From positions 18,138,191 to 18,202,190 of the forward strand of contig CP034975.1 of assembly GCA_004026145.2 (NCBI GenBank): 64,000 nt of DNA, given 5' to 3'. Positions 1-14,360 of the stretch are shown here, piece by piece. Made by a program: the position numbers and the translations under genes. This DNA comes from Takifugu bimaculatus (lineage: Eukaryota > Chordata > Actinopteri > Tetraodontiformes > Tetraodontidae). How positions within the stretch are numbered: the stretch's first letter is position 1; each line of letters begins with the position of its first letter. The notes beneath the pieces were generated by a model that searched no databases, was not told where the DNA came from, and worked only from the letters and a program-made list of their open reading frames with translations.

Positions 1-595
1 GTACCGTATTTACTTCTTTCTACCATTTTTTGAACATGAAGATCAACTTGCAGATCTTATGGAACGCTCTATTTTCCTTTTTTTATTCATTGTCACTCCC
101 GGGTTTTTTTTTTATTGTTTTATTTTATAGTCTTTATTATCACAAATAAATAAATGAAAATAGCAAATCAAATACAACATCAAACGCTAAATGTGCTGCA
201 GTCTCCCGGTCCGTGGAAAGCAGCAGAGCAGCGGTGTTTCTTGTCTTCATTACTCTTGTTTCAGATGAGCTGAAGGTTTATGATTGACAGAGCTCACAGA
301 TTCAGATGCCACTCACGCGCTGCTAGGAGTGAACGCATCAAAGACGTCATGATTTGCATATTCCCATTAGTTTTATTGCTTTAATTGCATTACTGTTATG
401 TCAGTCGCGCATGTGTGCGTGCGAAAGGGATTGCGCAACTGCGACTACACGCACGTGCCTTGTCTCCACTTTTCTTCAGTTATCCACTCTTCTCATGACA
501 GCCCATCAGTCTCGTCGCTATAGTGACACCGCGTTCGCTGTCTGCCCTTTTCTTGAAAATCACTTCTAATTGAGCCCTAAATGAACCCCCCCCCT

Positions 596-598
<3 letters not shown>

Positions 599-639
<41 letters not shown>

Positions 640-640
640 C
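599..640. repeat. (CA)n microsatellite
   Basis: A pure run of CA dinucleotides about 17 units long, followed by an imperfect CA-rich tail and preceded by a C tract. It is a typical fish dinucleotide repeat and non-coding. Confidence 0.97.
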
Positions 641-3600
641 CCACGTGCGCTACCTGTCACCCAAAAAGCTGTAAGACAGTTGCTTTGCTTAATGTACTTG
701 ATGACACATTTCTGCAAGCACACATTTCCCAGTATTTTCATTTCCTAGACCAAAGTTTCACCACGTCACTCCATTGACAAACAAACCTCTTTTATTGGCT
801 TAGTTTTCAAGCCTTAGATGGAGACTTTGGATGACGCAACATCATGTTGAACCGGATTTATCCGCAGACATATAGCCCCAGTCTTGAGACGCCCTGTTCT
901 GGCACACTCGTAGCCACTAGCAGCAATGAGTTTTGCCGGTGTTTCCCCATGTGGACTATTACGTGAGGGATTAATTGTTGATTAATTCTTGACGTACTCA
1001 ATGAATCTAATGATGAGGTGTGAAATTATATAGATTTTATAACAGCTCTGGAGAGTAGCCTTCTCTGTATCTTGATGCAAACTGTTTTTTGAATTGTTGT
1101 TGTAGAAATCTAATGTAATATACTCTGTATTGTGTCTCTTAACAAAAAACTAATTATAAAACTATAAAGTAATATATGTTGAAATAAATTCATGCACCAC
1201 ATCTCCTGTCTTTATGGTGTTTTTCTGAGCAGTTGGATATAATGATGCTGCCCCTTCCTCCCGCTAGCGTCTGAGATGCTAAATCTGCCAGCTTTGCATG
1301 GGTCCCTGGCTTCAAATTAGATGAAGGTCAGCTGAAATCACCAGTGATTTCACAAGGCTTTGGTGTAGTTTGCCAGAGGTCCCTCCAGGCTAGTTTAACA
1401 AGCTGACTTCTGAATGTCCAATGAGCACATCCGTCCGCTGCCCTTAAAGAGCAAATGGGCGGCTACGACGCTGGGCCACTGAGGTGGGAGGAGGGAGGGT
1501 CACCACCCTTAACAATCAGATGCTGTGTCAGAGAAAGAAAAACGTGTGTGACCAGTGTGGTTGTACATGCCGGGAATGCTTACAAATCAGTTAAGATGTC
1601 GCCAAATAAAGGTCAAGTGTGACATGCAGGGTCAGTGGAAACATTTATTAGGGCATGTCAAATGCGTAGCAATGGGATAAAAGAAATACACATATATTTC
1701 CCCAAATTCCAGGCAAGGAAAATTCACCGGTATGCGGCAAATGTGCAGCACTTGCTCAATAATCCCTTTCCTAAGGCTCTAAAAATGCCAACTCAACTAA
1801 ATTGAGTCCCAGCACTGCAGAAATATGGGTGCTATCCCCAAGCCAGTGGTCCTCATTGCTACCCACACGTGAAACGTGATCTCTCTCTGGCTGTAGCTGG
1901 TTTCATAGGGTCAAGTATTAGATTCCCAGCCTTACTCTCTCAGCTAGAGGTAGCGTCTGTAGCTTGAGGTGTCTGAGTGACTGACAGAGACCATTTACCA
2001 CAGTCTCATCCCAGGTCAGGTGGATCTCCGCTGTGGATTCTCAGATTTCCCAGTGGTGCACCGGAGCCCTCTTACATTGTCACCACCGTGTTTTCCCTGT
2101 GTGAAACATGCTGGAGGATAAAAGAGGCTGTCGGCTTTTTTGCAGCTCGTCAGGGGCAGTATTAACCAAAGTGGGCCTGAAAAGAAAGATTTAATAATCC
2201 ATGTGCTTCTGTGGAATGTAATCCAAGTGCAGGTGGCCTGTTCAATCATTGCAAACCGAGTGAACTTAAGTAGTTGTTGTTGGCGCGTCAACCGAATACG
2301 ATGAGTAAACAGGGCTCATTTACATGAAATTACTGAACAATGAAAAGATGCAGCTGCTGTGTGATGTGGGTTCCTTTGGTCGAGCCAGAGATGGGGGTGC
2401 AGAACCTCACTAGTGTATTTTTAGAGGTAAACCAAGACCTGACGTATTCTTTTGCCATCTGGCTTTTGCGATACTCCTTTTACCACCACAGGGAACATAC
2501 TGTACCGTCTGAAACCTCCTGAGTCACCTGTTTTCTGCCTCTGCACAGGAGAGATGAATCACTCTGATTCAGACACACCATCAGACACACCATCAACAAT
2601 TCTCCTGTTCCTGCTGGCCTTTTCACTACAGACATGCAGGTGCCAATGCTGGAGCTTCGGCTACAGGCTCAATAGTCGCTAACTCAGATAGTGATCACAG
2701 CAGGGGGTCGACAGCAGAGGCATGTCTCCCATTCTCCCTCTGATCGAGATGCGTGAGATAGCACCCCATCACTGCTGGTGGTCTGGGAGGAGACAGAAAA
2801 CGGAGAAAAGTGTGTCTGAGCAGAGAGGAGAGGAGCCAGAGAGGATGTGGGAAGTGAGCCAAGATGCATTTCTGCGCACTGGATTTTAGAGTATTTTAAT
2901 AACAGTGAAAAATAAGCTTTTAGTTTGCTCCAACGCTGCGTGCCAACCCAAACATGCCACATCTGGGATACACTGCTGGGATCTGTCAGTACACACAAAG
3001 TCTCAGACATTGTGTGGTCATCTAGCGCCATTACTATGGCAACCAAGATGATCCCAGTTTAGAAGAGCTCTGAAATGTTGCTCTCTGCTGCAGAGTCGCA
3101 CATTCTTAACAGTGAGTGTCTAATTGCAGTGTTCTGTTTCGGAGGATAATACTACAACATTTTCCTTTTCAACAGTAAAGTGGGTGTTCCGTCTCCATCA
3201 CGGATGGCTCATTAAGCTGGAGGATGCCTGGTTGCGCAGAATTTTATCAAATCTTTTCGATCTCTTTTCTCTTTTTACCAGAACCACACAGCAGAGTGCC
3301 AACTGAAATTGAAATCCAGTATATGAAACTGGGGTCACGTTATTCTTTGACCTTCTCTCTCGAATTGCACTCAAGGGCAGATTTTGATTTGCTGTTTATA
3401 CCCACAATTTCCTAAGAAGGAACCACTTTTAGAGACCTGCCAGTATCAGAAATAGTAAGAAAGATCAATCATACAGCGTGCTACAACTCAATTTAGATTC
3501 TGTTTGCATTGAGTTGCACTGAGATGTAATATATCTCCCCAGCACAGTGATTAATGGCATCTTAAAATAAGAGCAACAAGGTTGCTGAACAGCCATGAGA

Positions 3601-3896
3601 GCTCAGTGCATGAGCATATCATTTTAAGAAGGTTAAAGAAGGAAGGCTGCAGCCTAAACAGTGACACTCATTTTGGATTTTTCTAGACCTGTGGAAGATG
3701 TTTTGGGCTGCAGTCCCTCTCACCCCTATTTAGAGGTTTTATTTAGTCCTATAAAGAGAAAGGAAAGAAAAAAGCTCACCACAGAGGTCATCTTTGATGG
3801 ATCCTCAGACAAACACGATGATTAATCACAGCCCAAAACTGTCTCTCAGTCCATAAACAGGAAGCCTCTCTTCAGTGTTGTGTGAGGGAGCAGCAC

Positions 3897-3948
<52 letters not shown>
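3897..3948. repeat. (CTGT)n tetranucleotide microsatellite
   Basis: About 13 uninterrupted copies of the tetramer CTGT (equivalently GTCT). No gene context is visible around it. Confidence 0.97.
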
Positions 3949-5044
3949 ATTGCTCATTTAAATTACAAAGACCTCTGGGATGTCACCCAAGCACTCCTCA
4001 TAATCAGTGTTGATACTTTCAATTATCTACTAATGAGTTTCTAGAACAACTGCGGGGAGGTTCAGCTGTGACACAAGAACTACAACCACAGCAGCACTAA
4101 AGATCTGACTCAGGGTCAGCCCAAAGCCAGCAGACTTCACACAGGCCGTTTCCTGCATTTATCCAAATCAGATCATTTATACACGCAGGTATAGTTCAAA
4201 TCTCTCCGTTGAACATGGGGCTAATAACATCCACATGAGATGTTGTAAAACTGGCAAAATTATTCTTTATTTTGCTCATTATTTATGATTATGCCATGGT
4301 TTGACTGGTTGAAATAATGTGTCACTGCTGGTCAGGAGCTGGTATAAAGATCATAATTTTGCCCCAAGATTAGCTGAATTGTAATTGTCTTTTGCTCCAT
4401 TCGTACGCTACTCCCTGGGCAAAACTATACCGGTACATTCATTATTAGAGTTAACTATGCACAACACAGAGAACGACTCCTCTGACAGATTCATATCCCC
4501 AAAGACTGCGTGTTTATTTGTTCGTATAGGGACCGACAACCAGTTTACAAGTAAGGATTCTCACAAATAACAAGAAGACAGAAGCCATTAAAGGGGGGAA
4601 ATTGACTTAATTTGACACGTTTTCCATATAAATAAGCCTGTTCTTGTGTTCCCTGACACGGCGCTAAATTCTCTTCTCCGTGTGAACACATTTATCTGGC
4701 TGGTGCTTTTGAGGTCGCACTCTAGACTTACTCACCTCAAAGTTGATAGAATACCCAGCAGTCTCGGCCACTGAGGATATTCTCTTTCAGCCTGTAACAG
4801 TGCGACAAGAGGTGATAAAGCACATCGTGTGGTTCCTGCAGGGAGGGAAGGAATCTATTCCTGGTTCCCTGCATGACATGCTCATTGGATGAAGTTCCAG
4901 AGATAAGATAGGATTTAGCACGCTCCTGTTGAGCAGGTACATGCCAGAAAGTTCCTGTTCATCATTAATGCAACCCATCGAAAATTTGACTGGGTCACAC
5001 ACCTGATGCCATAATGTATCATATAAAGGGCATGTTGGGATGCA

Positions 5045-5092
5045 CCTGCACCTGATGAGGTGATGCACCTGATGAGGTGATGCACCTTGAAA
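5045..5092. repeat. short tandem duplication (about 17-bp unit)
   Basis: The unit cacctgatgaggtgatg is repeated in tandem, with partial copies at both ends. It explains the repeated Leu-Ile-Arg-Cys words in the open frames that cross it; those frames are not genes. Confidence 0.75.
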
Positions 5093-8000
5093 ATCAAACT
5101 CTAGTGCTATATGAGTGCCTGCAGCCCAAAAACTGAATGAGTCACAACATGTGAATGAAGTGAGGGAATGAATCACACATGGCGGTTTCACAAACCGGCT
5201 GCCTGGTGTTTTCTCTCCGTCTCTTCTCAGAACCCATGAACTTCCTCGGCGAGGCGGAGACGAGGCTTGATCGAGGTGGTACAAGGAACACTGATAACAC
5301 GTCCCGTGCAGAGAGGAAGAGGATGTTTCTGCATCTGAGATAAACACAGCACCCTATGTTGCCGGGGTAATTTCAGTCTGGGTGAGAGGATGTGACTGGA
5401 TGGCTGTGTTACTCATCAAACAGGAATCCTGCTGAGAGAGCTCATCTATGACCTGTAAAACATGAATAAATATTAGATGCTTTAGTAAACCAGCTTGTAA
5501 AGTTTCATTATTTGACGCGAGTTCGTGTGTTTAGGAGGAAACGACTCCCAAAGCGGGAAAGAACAATGTCTCTATGCATCTCATTAACTGCTTTTAACAG
5601 TGAAAATATACAGCACCCGGTGCTCCTGATAATTATCTCATTGTGGGTAATGTAATTAAGACAGCTCTGCTTGCTCTTCACCTTCATTGCACCATTAGAG
5701 AGAGCCCAGGTTCTGCTCCAGCACCACCGATTGATGGCTTTGACCAACAAAATGAAGCTCCAGCTGCTTTCAGTGGAGAAACTTCAAAATAAGTGTAACA
5801 AAATGCAACGAGGAAACTGTCTTGGTGACAAAAAACTCTACTATCTCCTCATCTATTTCACCGAGGAGGAATGCGAGCTGTCCTCCTCTTCCTGAGCCTG
5901 TTTGCTATCAGGCTGTGAACAAATCATGAAGTCGCAGTGCACTCGACTCGGGCTGGCATAAATAATCTGCATTCAGGGTGAAATGTGGTGTTTGTTCCAC
6001 AAAAATGAAAGTCAGATGAAGAATGTCAGATGAAGAATGTTTTTACACGAACAGTGTTCTGAAAGAAAAGAGGTGTGAGTATAAGACAAAAAAAAACTTG
6101 TTTGGGGAAAACACAAAAGCCAAAAAACCTGAATCATTACAAATAGTCTTTCAATTATATTGCCGATATAGTCTGATATACTATATTATCCAAAAAAGTG
6201 GGTTCTAAATGCCAAATCCAAAATCCAACACCAAATAAGTATGTTGATGTATTTTTTACAGAGCCAAAACTCTTCTATTTTTAATTTCTGCTCTCCAAAA
6301 GCGTGTGTGTCTCACCATGAGCCAGTTTTTCATCTTCTCTCATCAGCACAGAACACACCACTACTAATGTTGCTCAGCTGTCAGCAACAGGGGCACGGCG
6401 GTGGACTGCTTGGCTCTCTGGTGAGGAGGTTCGTGGTTTAATATCAGATTCTCGGTTCTCCTCCAGCTACACCTTTTCCTCTTTTCCTTTTCACACTTCA
6501 AAAACATTAGGTTGATGAGAGACTCTAAATCCTCAACAGCAGCAGGTTATGCATAAAATGCCCTGTTGTGCACGCACGCCTATCAGGATCGGTTCAAGAG
6601 AGATAATTAAAATGTGTTCTGGATTCTTTGCTAAGCCTTCTTACGCAACACTCTCGATGGATGATTACATTTTGTTCCATTACATAAGCGTTTCTTGAAA
6701 GCCAGGTTGGAGACGTTGCAAAGTGGAAGGCGACTGGGAGTGGTGGTGGTGGTGGGGGGGAGGGGGGGTTCAAAATGTAATCAGTCTGAACTGTCTGATC
6801 AGTCAGTACTCCAGCCTGCCGGACTGAACGGGCTGAGATTTGGCAAAGGTTTAGGCGGGCGGGTGCATTTCAGGAAACCATCAGGCAAATGCTCCCTATT
6901 ATGAAACAGGAAGTGTAGCTCTAGTGAGGGGAACAGACATAATGGGGACCGCGTCACACCCGCGCGCGCACGTGCTGCACATACACACTCGTACAAGTTT
7001 GAAATTTGAGGTTGCCTGGCAGCGAACAAAAGGCACAAGCGTGCGCCGCTCTCCCGCGTGCTGTTGGCGCCGTTGTTTTGGATAAATTAATGCAATGGGC
7101 CGAATCATCACGGTCTGCAGAGAGCGTTTTCCTTTTCATCCCGCACACTTGTCTTTTTATTCATTTCAGCGGGGCAATAACTGCCTGCTCTGGGAAGCTG
7201 TCTGCTTAAATCGTTGTACGTACACCTTGATATTACTCAAGAGGATCATTTCACAAAGTTCACTTATGTTCAATTACAAAAACATGTTTTTAAAGTATTT
7301 CTCCGTTGATCAGTCCTTTAATTGTTTGCTGTTGTCTTGGTTTCCAAATTAAAGGGCTCAAGGATGAGGTGGTGTGATTGGAATGGATGTTTTTTGCTTC
7401 CTGGAGGTGTTCTTATCATTAATAATATAAATGTCTGCTCAGTCTGCTGCTTACTTTAGAGACACACCCCATTGTTGTTATATTGTGTCTGCTCATATCT
7501 GTAAGCAGCTAAAGTGGATTTAAAAGGGTGAAGCTGTTTCCTGATTCATCCTTTATTTCAGTTTTGGTGGAACTTTAAAGCTTTGGTTCAAATAGAAGCA
7601 GGTCAAAGGTCAAACACATCTGGGGGGACACATATCAGGACTCTATGACAGGAACATCCTGAGGATTGTTGTATAGTAGCTGTTATTCCTGTTTCATGTA
7701 ACTATGGTGCCAGAAAGATCAGCATTATCCTTCTTCACCCCTGTCTTCATATTTTATCTTTTTTCTTTGCAGGTTTTACTCCTAGCAGTCATTTCAAAAT
7801 GCTATAATATGGAGATGTGATGCAAATAACACGCTGCATCCAGTGTGTTTATTTAAAATCTTTATCCCTTTAGCGCCTGCCTGATTAGTCAAGAACAGTT
7901 GGAACACTTTAGAAGCCTAATAGTGTTTTTATGTGTTCTTAATGAGTCTGCTACAGTCTAGTCTTTGAGAGTGCCGAGGACAGCGACGGTTTGTGTGGGA

Positions 8001-8608
8001 AACATCCTCATCACCAGACACATCCACTTACACGTGTCAGATTTCTGGTCTTGGGGGGCAAAACAGAACCTCTTAACAGAAATTACTTTTCACATGTTTA
8101 ATTCAGCAAAGCACCATTTCTCCTCATTTCTTGATGAGCTGCCTCTGTAATAGTGTTTTGATCATAATGTACAACATTAGAGCGTTTAAATGTGAAATAT
8201 GTCTCTTTTCTAGTTTCTGAAATATTAACATTTACAGAAAATATAAGCAGTTTCTTAAATTCACAGAGCATTAAACTTCCTCTTGTGTTAGTGTACAGTT
8301 ACTATCCCTTCTATTACAGGACCAGTTGGACCCACACGCATTTACTTCAAGGAAAAGCCAAAAGTCTTTTTTTAAACATAAACATGAATACAAACATAAG
8401 CTAAAAAGTACAGAAAATAATTATACAAAATCCGGATTTTTAAACATTTTTGAAAAACTAACTCAAGATGTAACAGGTGGCGCATGAACCCATTTCCAGT
8501 ATCAAAGACTCGGCACCAATGGAGAGAGTTGAAAGGTTTACTGGAACTCTGGCAGACAGACAAACAGTTCAGTTCAGACACACAGCGACACACGGATTTG
8601 AACATTGG

Positions 8609-8644
<36 letters not shown>

Positions 8645-8656
8645 CACACATACACA
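8609..8656. repeat. (CA)n microsatellite
   Basis: A run of about 16 CA units, continuing as an interrupted CA-rich stretch. It produces Thr-His or Val-Cys low-complexity translations in several frames, none of which is a gene. Confidence 0.95.
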
Positions 8657-9114
8657 CAGAATGTGCATAATCATCGAAAATGTGCACACATGCGCTAAAA
8701 AAATTCACACCCCAGCACCTTCACACAGTGGGATATAGGCTACTCTTGTTCCTCTATGTGTGTGCGTGTGCATGTTTTGGGGCGTCTGGGGGTAAAAGGA
8801 TTTCAGTGCACCCAGCAGCTGTTTCAGGAAGGCACCACCATCGTCTTTATCAAAACACATCTAGCTCTATTTTGGCATGAGACTAGAAAGACAATCATAT
8901 TTTGAAAGTCAAAAAAATCTGCAGATTATAGATAAAAGGGGAAGTGCAGCAGGTTTCAAGGGAATGACGGCAATTTACGATGAGTGAAAAATGCATGCGC
9001 ATTCTCACTGTCTGTGTGCACATTCTCAGTGTGTGCGCATATATTTCAGTGTTTTCACCCTAAACAACCCTCCCCGACGAGGAGCGGGCAGCAGGAACAA
9101 CACAACAAGGTAAT

Positions 9115-9420
9115 CAGTCAGAAACTGCCAGGCGGAGGCTGAAATCTTGGTCGGGGGTGACTACCAGGAGGCAGAGGAAGCAGCAGAATCGGGGACAGGC
9201 GAGGTCGGTACTGGGCAGTCAGGCAGGAGGATGCTGGGAGGTCTCGCAAAGTAAAGGCCAATCTGGCATGTGGAGGGGGTGTAGAGCTGGTGAGTATATG
9301 CTGGCCTGATTGCAGTGGTAGCCAGGGGCAGGATCAGGATCAGGATCAGGATCAGGATCAGGATCAGGATCAGGATCAGGATCAGAGAGCTGGGTGGCTG
9401 AACTCTGACACAGGAAGCTG
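9115..9420. repeat. dispersed-repeat fragment with (GGATCA)9 tract
   Basis: Positions 9331-9384 are nine perfect copies of the hexamer GGATCA. The sequence just upstream (about 9190-9235) resembles the inner part of the small transposon nested in the nlrc3 intron (about 35470-35515): both share the order acaggc-aggtcgg-ac-gggcag-caggcagg. I infer a diverged copy of the same non-autonomous element family whose hexamer has expanded. Its outer ends could not be defined. Confidence 0.55.
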
Positions 9421-12400
9421 TTTTTATGCTTGTGTTTAGATGCATATGTTGGGGGAAGTGAGACATTTGCTCTGTTTTTCCCTCAGAGATATTATCAATA
9501 GAGGCACAATATGTCTGCCTTTCATTCCCACCTGTGCTGGGCGGAGCGGAGGTTGTCTGACCCAGGCTGCAGCTGCGGGGTCATTTTGCTCCCTGTGCAG
9601 CTTGAGCTCCTCAAAAACATTCCCTAAATGGTCACTTTTCCTACTGGCAAGTTGTTGTCAAAGGTCGTCACAGATTTTCCCACGTAGATTTATAAATACG
9701 TGTGGGTTTTTGTGTCATATTTGCCAGGCATACTGGGCATGAAGGGGTATTTTCCACAGAAAGGGGCAACAACCTGCAGGGGCTGCAGCCATTTCTCCCA
9801 GACGTCCCAGAGGGGAGCTACTCTGTCAGCTTTCGCTCGTCTGTCTCATGACTCTTGATATTGTTTGAAATGTCTGGGGTGACATTGTTGTCTGGAAAAT
9901 ACGTCCATCAGTTGATACAGAAAGACACCCCCTGACTAAAGCCCCTAAGGCTGGGAGATGAGTTGGCCGATAGCGAGCTGATTGGGGTTTATGATTTCAG
10001 TTTTGCCTTTAATTGTTTCACAATCAGTTTTTGTGTGGAAACCAAGCCTATTTTAAACTGAAATCTGGGTTGGTGAGGAGGGAGGTTGAGTCCAAGCAAT
10101 GAAAAATGGAAGATTAAGTGGTGCAATCAGATGCATCAGGAGGTTGTTTTTTCACATAATTATACATGATGTCGCCTTTTGTGAATGTAGTGCATGGTGT
10201 GTTTTTATCTGTTTTCTTGTTGGAATCACATAATCCTTTTCTAAATGAAACATAATCAACGGTATTTTCTTCACAAAAATGCTGTCTCTTGTGAATAAGT
10301 TATTCTTTGGCTGCTTTAAAAGCCTTGTTTTCCCTTTGCTGTCGTTGAGCTCCGACATGCTGATAGAAACAGGGTTTGACAGAGAACTCCAGGCCTCCGG
10401 ACCAGTGCCTGTGTGGATTCATTCATCCTGTCAGTAGGTGCATTTACATGCAACCAATTCCTGCAGGAGTTCGATTTCATTAAATGTTCGGTGTTGAGTC
10501 AACTTTGGCTCATATTACACTGACCTGGAAGCTTTACAACCAGAACTGACCTGGTATGGCCACGTGTTGTTGGAACCACCACCAGGCTTGCATATCTGGA
10601 GGAACTCGGTATTTTGAAGTCAAGAAACCCACAATGGTAATTTATTTTAGGTGCATAGCGTCTGGCTGTATCCTCCGTGCACCCTTGGAATTAACATTCA
10701 CACGTGCAGCGCCTTTAACACGATGCTCATAGTGACTCTTTGGTCCTCCAAAGGCAGATCATACAAACAGTAGTCAAGTGCTGGTGCTTAAACACAGTAA
10801 ACCACGCCGACTCACCCCTTCACTCTGCGACTGCAACAACCTTACAATCAATATTCCTACAACAGCGATACAAATGGCCTCCTTGCTACCGTATGATGAC
10901 AAGAAAAGGGTGGTTTGTCAGGATAAATCACCCACGCAACAGCGGGGATTTATGGAGAGCTGTGCCTCATTGTGTAAGAACCTGTTTCATCTGCATCAGC
11001 GAATTTCATTTTACATCACCGACACTGAAAGGCAGTCAAAGACTGCTAGCCAGCGCTGCAGTTGAGCTTTCATTGGTTAGCTAACGAAAACAATTTGCCA
11101 TGTGTGTACAACCGTATGACCCTGTCCCTGTATTGCCCCCTGCGGAGGGCCAGGCTGCAGGTTTTGGCTGCACAGGGAAAGCCTGAAACATGGAGTTCAC
11201 ATCACACTACCTTTGTTAAAGGTCTGAAAGTGCAGATGTTTTGTGAAATAAGCAAATTGAAGGGGTTCATTTGATTTTGAATCCTATATTTTGGCTTGAA
11301 CTTGCAACACTGGCAATTTGCTTGTTTGTCCTTTCGCTTTTGTGTTTGGGAAAATCCCCGATTAGGATTCAATGGATGCCATTGTCATATGGCATGTTTA
11401 TGGGGAAGAGAAGAGACTCCTGATACAGAAACACTCGCCTGGTGATTTAAATTGTCATTAGCTTTGCCATCGTCACCCCTCGCTCTTCATTTCCTCTTTT
11501 CCCGACCCTCCTCGCTATGTCTCATTTAGTTTTTGCAACTTCCCTCTTTTCTGTTCCCACTGGCTCGGCACCACCTACTCTCAAGAACTTGTCTGCGTCA
11601 TTCCTTCGGCGTAACTCCGTCAGACTGCTTAACGATCGCGGGTGGGTGGGTGAGTGCTTTTCGTAATGGACCTCCAACCATAAAGAGAAAGAGGAGTAAG
11701 ATGGAAAGAAATTGGAATTGATTAGGCTAGGAAATTGAGAGTGGAGGTTAAAGAGGGGAAGGATGGACGTCTGCGAGCGAGAGGAAATGTGGGAAATGGA
11801 AGAGTGGGAAATGAGAGACGATCCTGCATTAGAGAAATGTGCGAGATATGATATTAATACTTTCTCGGTTCAACAGAAATTTCGCAAAATCTGGTGATTG
11901 CAGAAAAAGTGTTGTGACCTGATTCAAAAGGCTGTGAGACCAGACTCAGACGATCAGAATCATTGGAAATTACAGGAAGTGGGTTTTAATGCAGCTCCAG
12001 AAGGATGTGCGTGAACTTTCATTAGCATAAACTCAAACACGCTGCCGGAAAACCAGGCAAAGTGACCCACGTGTGACTCAAACCCTAATTCAGATATTCA
12101 TCTTCTCAGTAATCTGATTGGCTGCCCTCATTGCATCTATTCTCTCTGCTGACGTCATTTCTTCAGCATTGTTCATTCCTCCATCAGTTTGTTCTCTGTG
12201 TGGCACACTAGTGAAAAAGCTGCTGAGCGTGTTGGTGCCATCTGTCTGCAGCAGACTGGGTTTTGGCACCTGCTCCAAACAGCTACTATAAATACAGTCA
12301 GGGCATATGTGATGAAAACACATACGTCTGTAGAGCTTTAATAGGCTGACGTGGCTGCGACTCACTGCAGTGACAACGATCCTCGCATTTCAGAGCTGCT

Positions 12401-12628
12401 GTCTTTTAATAATGATCGACTGATCGAGGCGGATGGCAACGCAGGCATAATACAACAGACAAAGAAACAGCAGTGGCAGACCACTTTACCTCAGCGGGGC
12501 CGCAAACCTGCTACACTCTGCTAGCCATTTTATCCCTAATAACACCCATGCAGAGTCCTCATCACAACCAGTGTTTCTCTTCCGGTTGATCGATTTCCCT
12601 GATGGACTAAGCAGCTACCCATCATGAT

Positions 12629-12629
<1 letters not shown>

Positions 12630-12684
<55 letters not shown>

Positions 12685-12693
12685 CGCGCGCAC
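12630..12693. repeat. (TG)n-(CG)n compound microsatellite
   Basis: About 23 TG units run directly into about 8 CG units. Alternating purine-pyrimidine DNA of this type can adopt the Z-form. The CG block is also striking because unmethylated-looking CpG runs are uncommon in vertebrate repeats. Confidence 0.95.
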
Positions 12694-12845
12694 GAGCCCT
12701 GGTTGAGTCCAGCTGTGTGTTCTTGGATCTCTGACCCACTTTCCTGTGCACAGCTGACGGACCGCATATGAGGCAGAAATCATAACATAACTTCAACACT
12801 ATAGATCACAGTTGTGAAGACAATCAAATCCCTCAGGATCATGTA

Positions 12846-12896
12846 CCCCCCCCCCCCCCCCCCCCCCCCCCCACACCCACACACACACACACACAC
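12846..12896. repeat. poly-C tract followed by (CA)n
   Basis: A run of about 27 C residues is followed by a CA-rich repeat of about 24 bases. The tract length is likely to be uncertain in the assembly. Confidence 0.93.
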
Positions 12897-13202
12897 TGGA
12901 AATTAAGGCAGTAGCAGGACAGAATAAGCAATAACCCCATAATTACTATGCATTGATTGGAACTCCATCTGAGATGTTGAGGTGCTCAGTGATGACAGGC
13001 ATCAAAAAGTATGTTTGATTATCTGCAAGTTAAAGCAATGAATCACTTTAATTCCACTTCATTTGCTTACTGGAAATTTCTCACTGCGTAACCTTTGAAT
13101 ATAAATACAGACCATCCTTAAACCCAAGGATGAAATTTGGAATAAATCCTAAAATAACAAACTTCCACAATGTTTCTGAATAGTTCTCATAAAGCTGTGA
13201 GG

Positions 13203-13231
13203 GGTGTGTGTGTGTGTGCGTGTGTGTGTGT
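13203..13231. repeat. (GT)n microsatellite
   Basis: A short, singly interrupted GT run of about 14 units in non-coding DNA. Confidence 0.9.
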
Positions 13232-13819
13232 CAGATCAAACCTGACACAGATGTCCAACCCACAGTGGGGGGTGCACAGGGTGGTCTTACTCCTACTCTG
13301 TGTGTCTGTAAATGATCAGTCCTCTCCAAACCAGTGGGAATAATTCCCTTTAGTTAAATGACATTTTCCACAGGTGAAAGAAAGCCTGCACAGGATTTTG
13401 AGTAATAAACCTGTGGAGGACGTCCTCATGTTGGCACAGTTGTTTTCTGAAGGTCGGCACTTGGCTGATTCACTGTCAGGGATGACGAACTTGGCAGAAC
13501 ACCGGAGGTGGATATGCAGCTTATTGTGGTCACACACAGCAGGACTGCATTTTCCAGGTGGCCGCAAGCAATGCGAATCTCCCAGGATAAACCGGACCCC
13601 TGTGTGGCCCCGTCGCCTTGGCAACCTAGGATAAAAGACACACGGATGGACGCATGAATAGCAGAATGTATAGATAAGTATGAAAATGCAAGTATAGTGT
13701 GAGGAGATGCCAGAAAAATAATTTAGCACAGTCCTGCACACGAGCAAACAGGCCAACGCACACACACTAAGCTGCTTTGTTACCACCGCAAGTTTGTGTT
13801 TTTTAAAGCAAAGTCCTGA

Positions 13820-14360
13820 ATAAATAAACCGCCATGACCAGCGAGCCGTGTGTAAATAAGGTTGGGCCTCACAGGTTCGCTTACCTTAACATCAACAAAT
13901 CAGCCAATCAGTTGGCTTTTAATGAATGCACCGAGTCCCCCGGGGGCTAACGCGTGGCCGCCGCTCGTTAGTGATCTCTGATAATCAATCACAGTCGGGC
14001 TGTGTTACGCTGTAGCTTGCTGTCGCCCAACCATTACCGGGGGACGCCAACGTGATGGGACCCGCGTCATGTTGACCCGGCGAACCGAACCACCTTCTAC
14101 ATGATTAAATTTGCACACGTCATTAGGCAGCGGTGATTTAATGTGCCGCGGCGAGGCTCGCTCCGTGATGACCCGCACAGAGCCGCTGGTGGATGAGCAC
14201 CACTCGGTGTTCCTAAATCAGCCTTGATGATTTTCATCATTGGTTCACTGTCAGCCGTGAATAATACCCCTAAGGTGGTGACCAATCAGGTCCGGATGGA
14301 ACAATCGATTCATTTCTGCTGACAACCCCGAAGCCCCGGGGCAGGAGCGCCAGGAACGGC
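13820..14360. other. GC-rich, CpG-containing non-coding patch
   Basis: This stretch stands out from the AT-richer flanks by many CpG dinucleotides and unique, non-repetitive sequence. It also has several AT-rich homeodomain-like words such as tgataatcaatcac. No convincing open frame or exon signals were seen. It may be a conserved non-coding enhancer or an unrecognised promoter. That is inference from composition only. Confidence 0.25.

Noticed and set aside
4787..5347. 186-codon minus-strand frame
   Set aside because: No recognisable domain. It crosses a tandem duplication, and its composition is typical of a chance frame in non-coding DNA.
9161..9466. Minus-strand frame with a Leu-Ile repeat
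   Set aside because: It reads through the (GGATCA)9 hexamer repeat.
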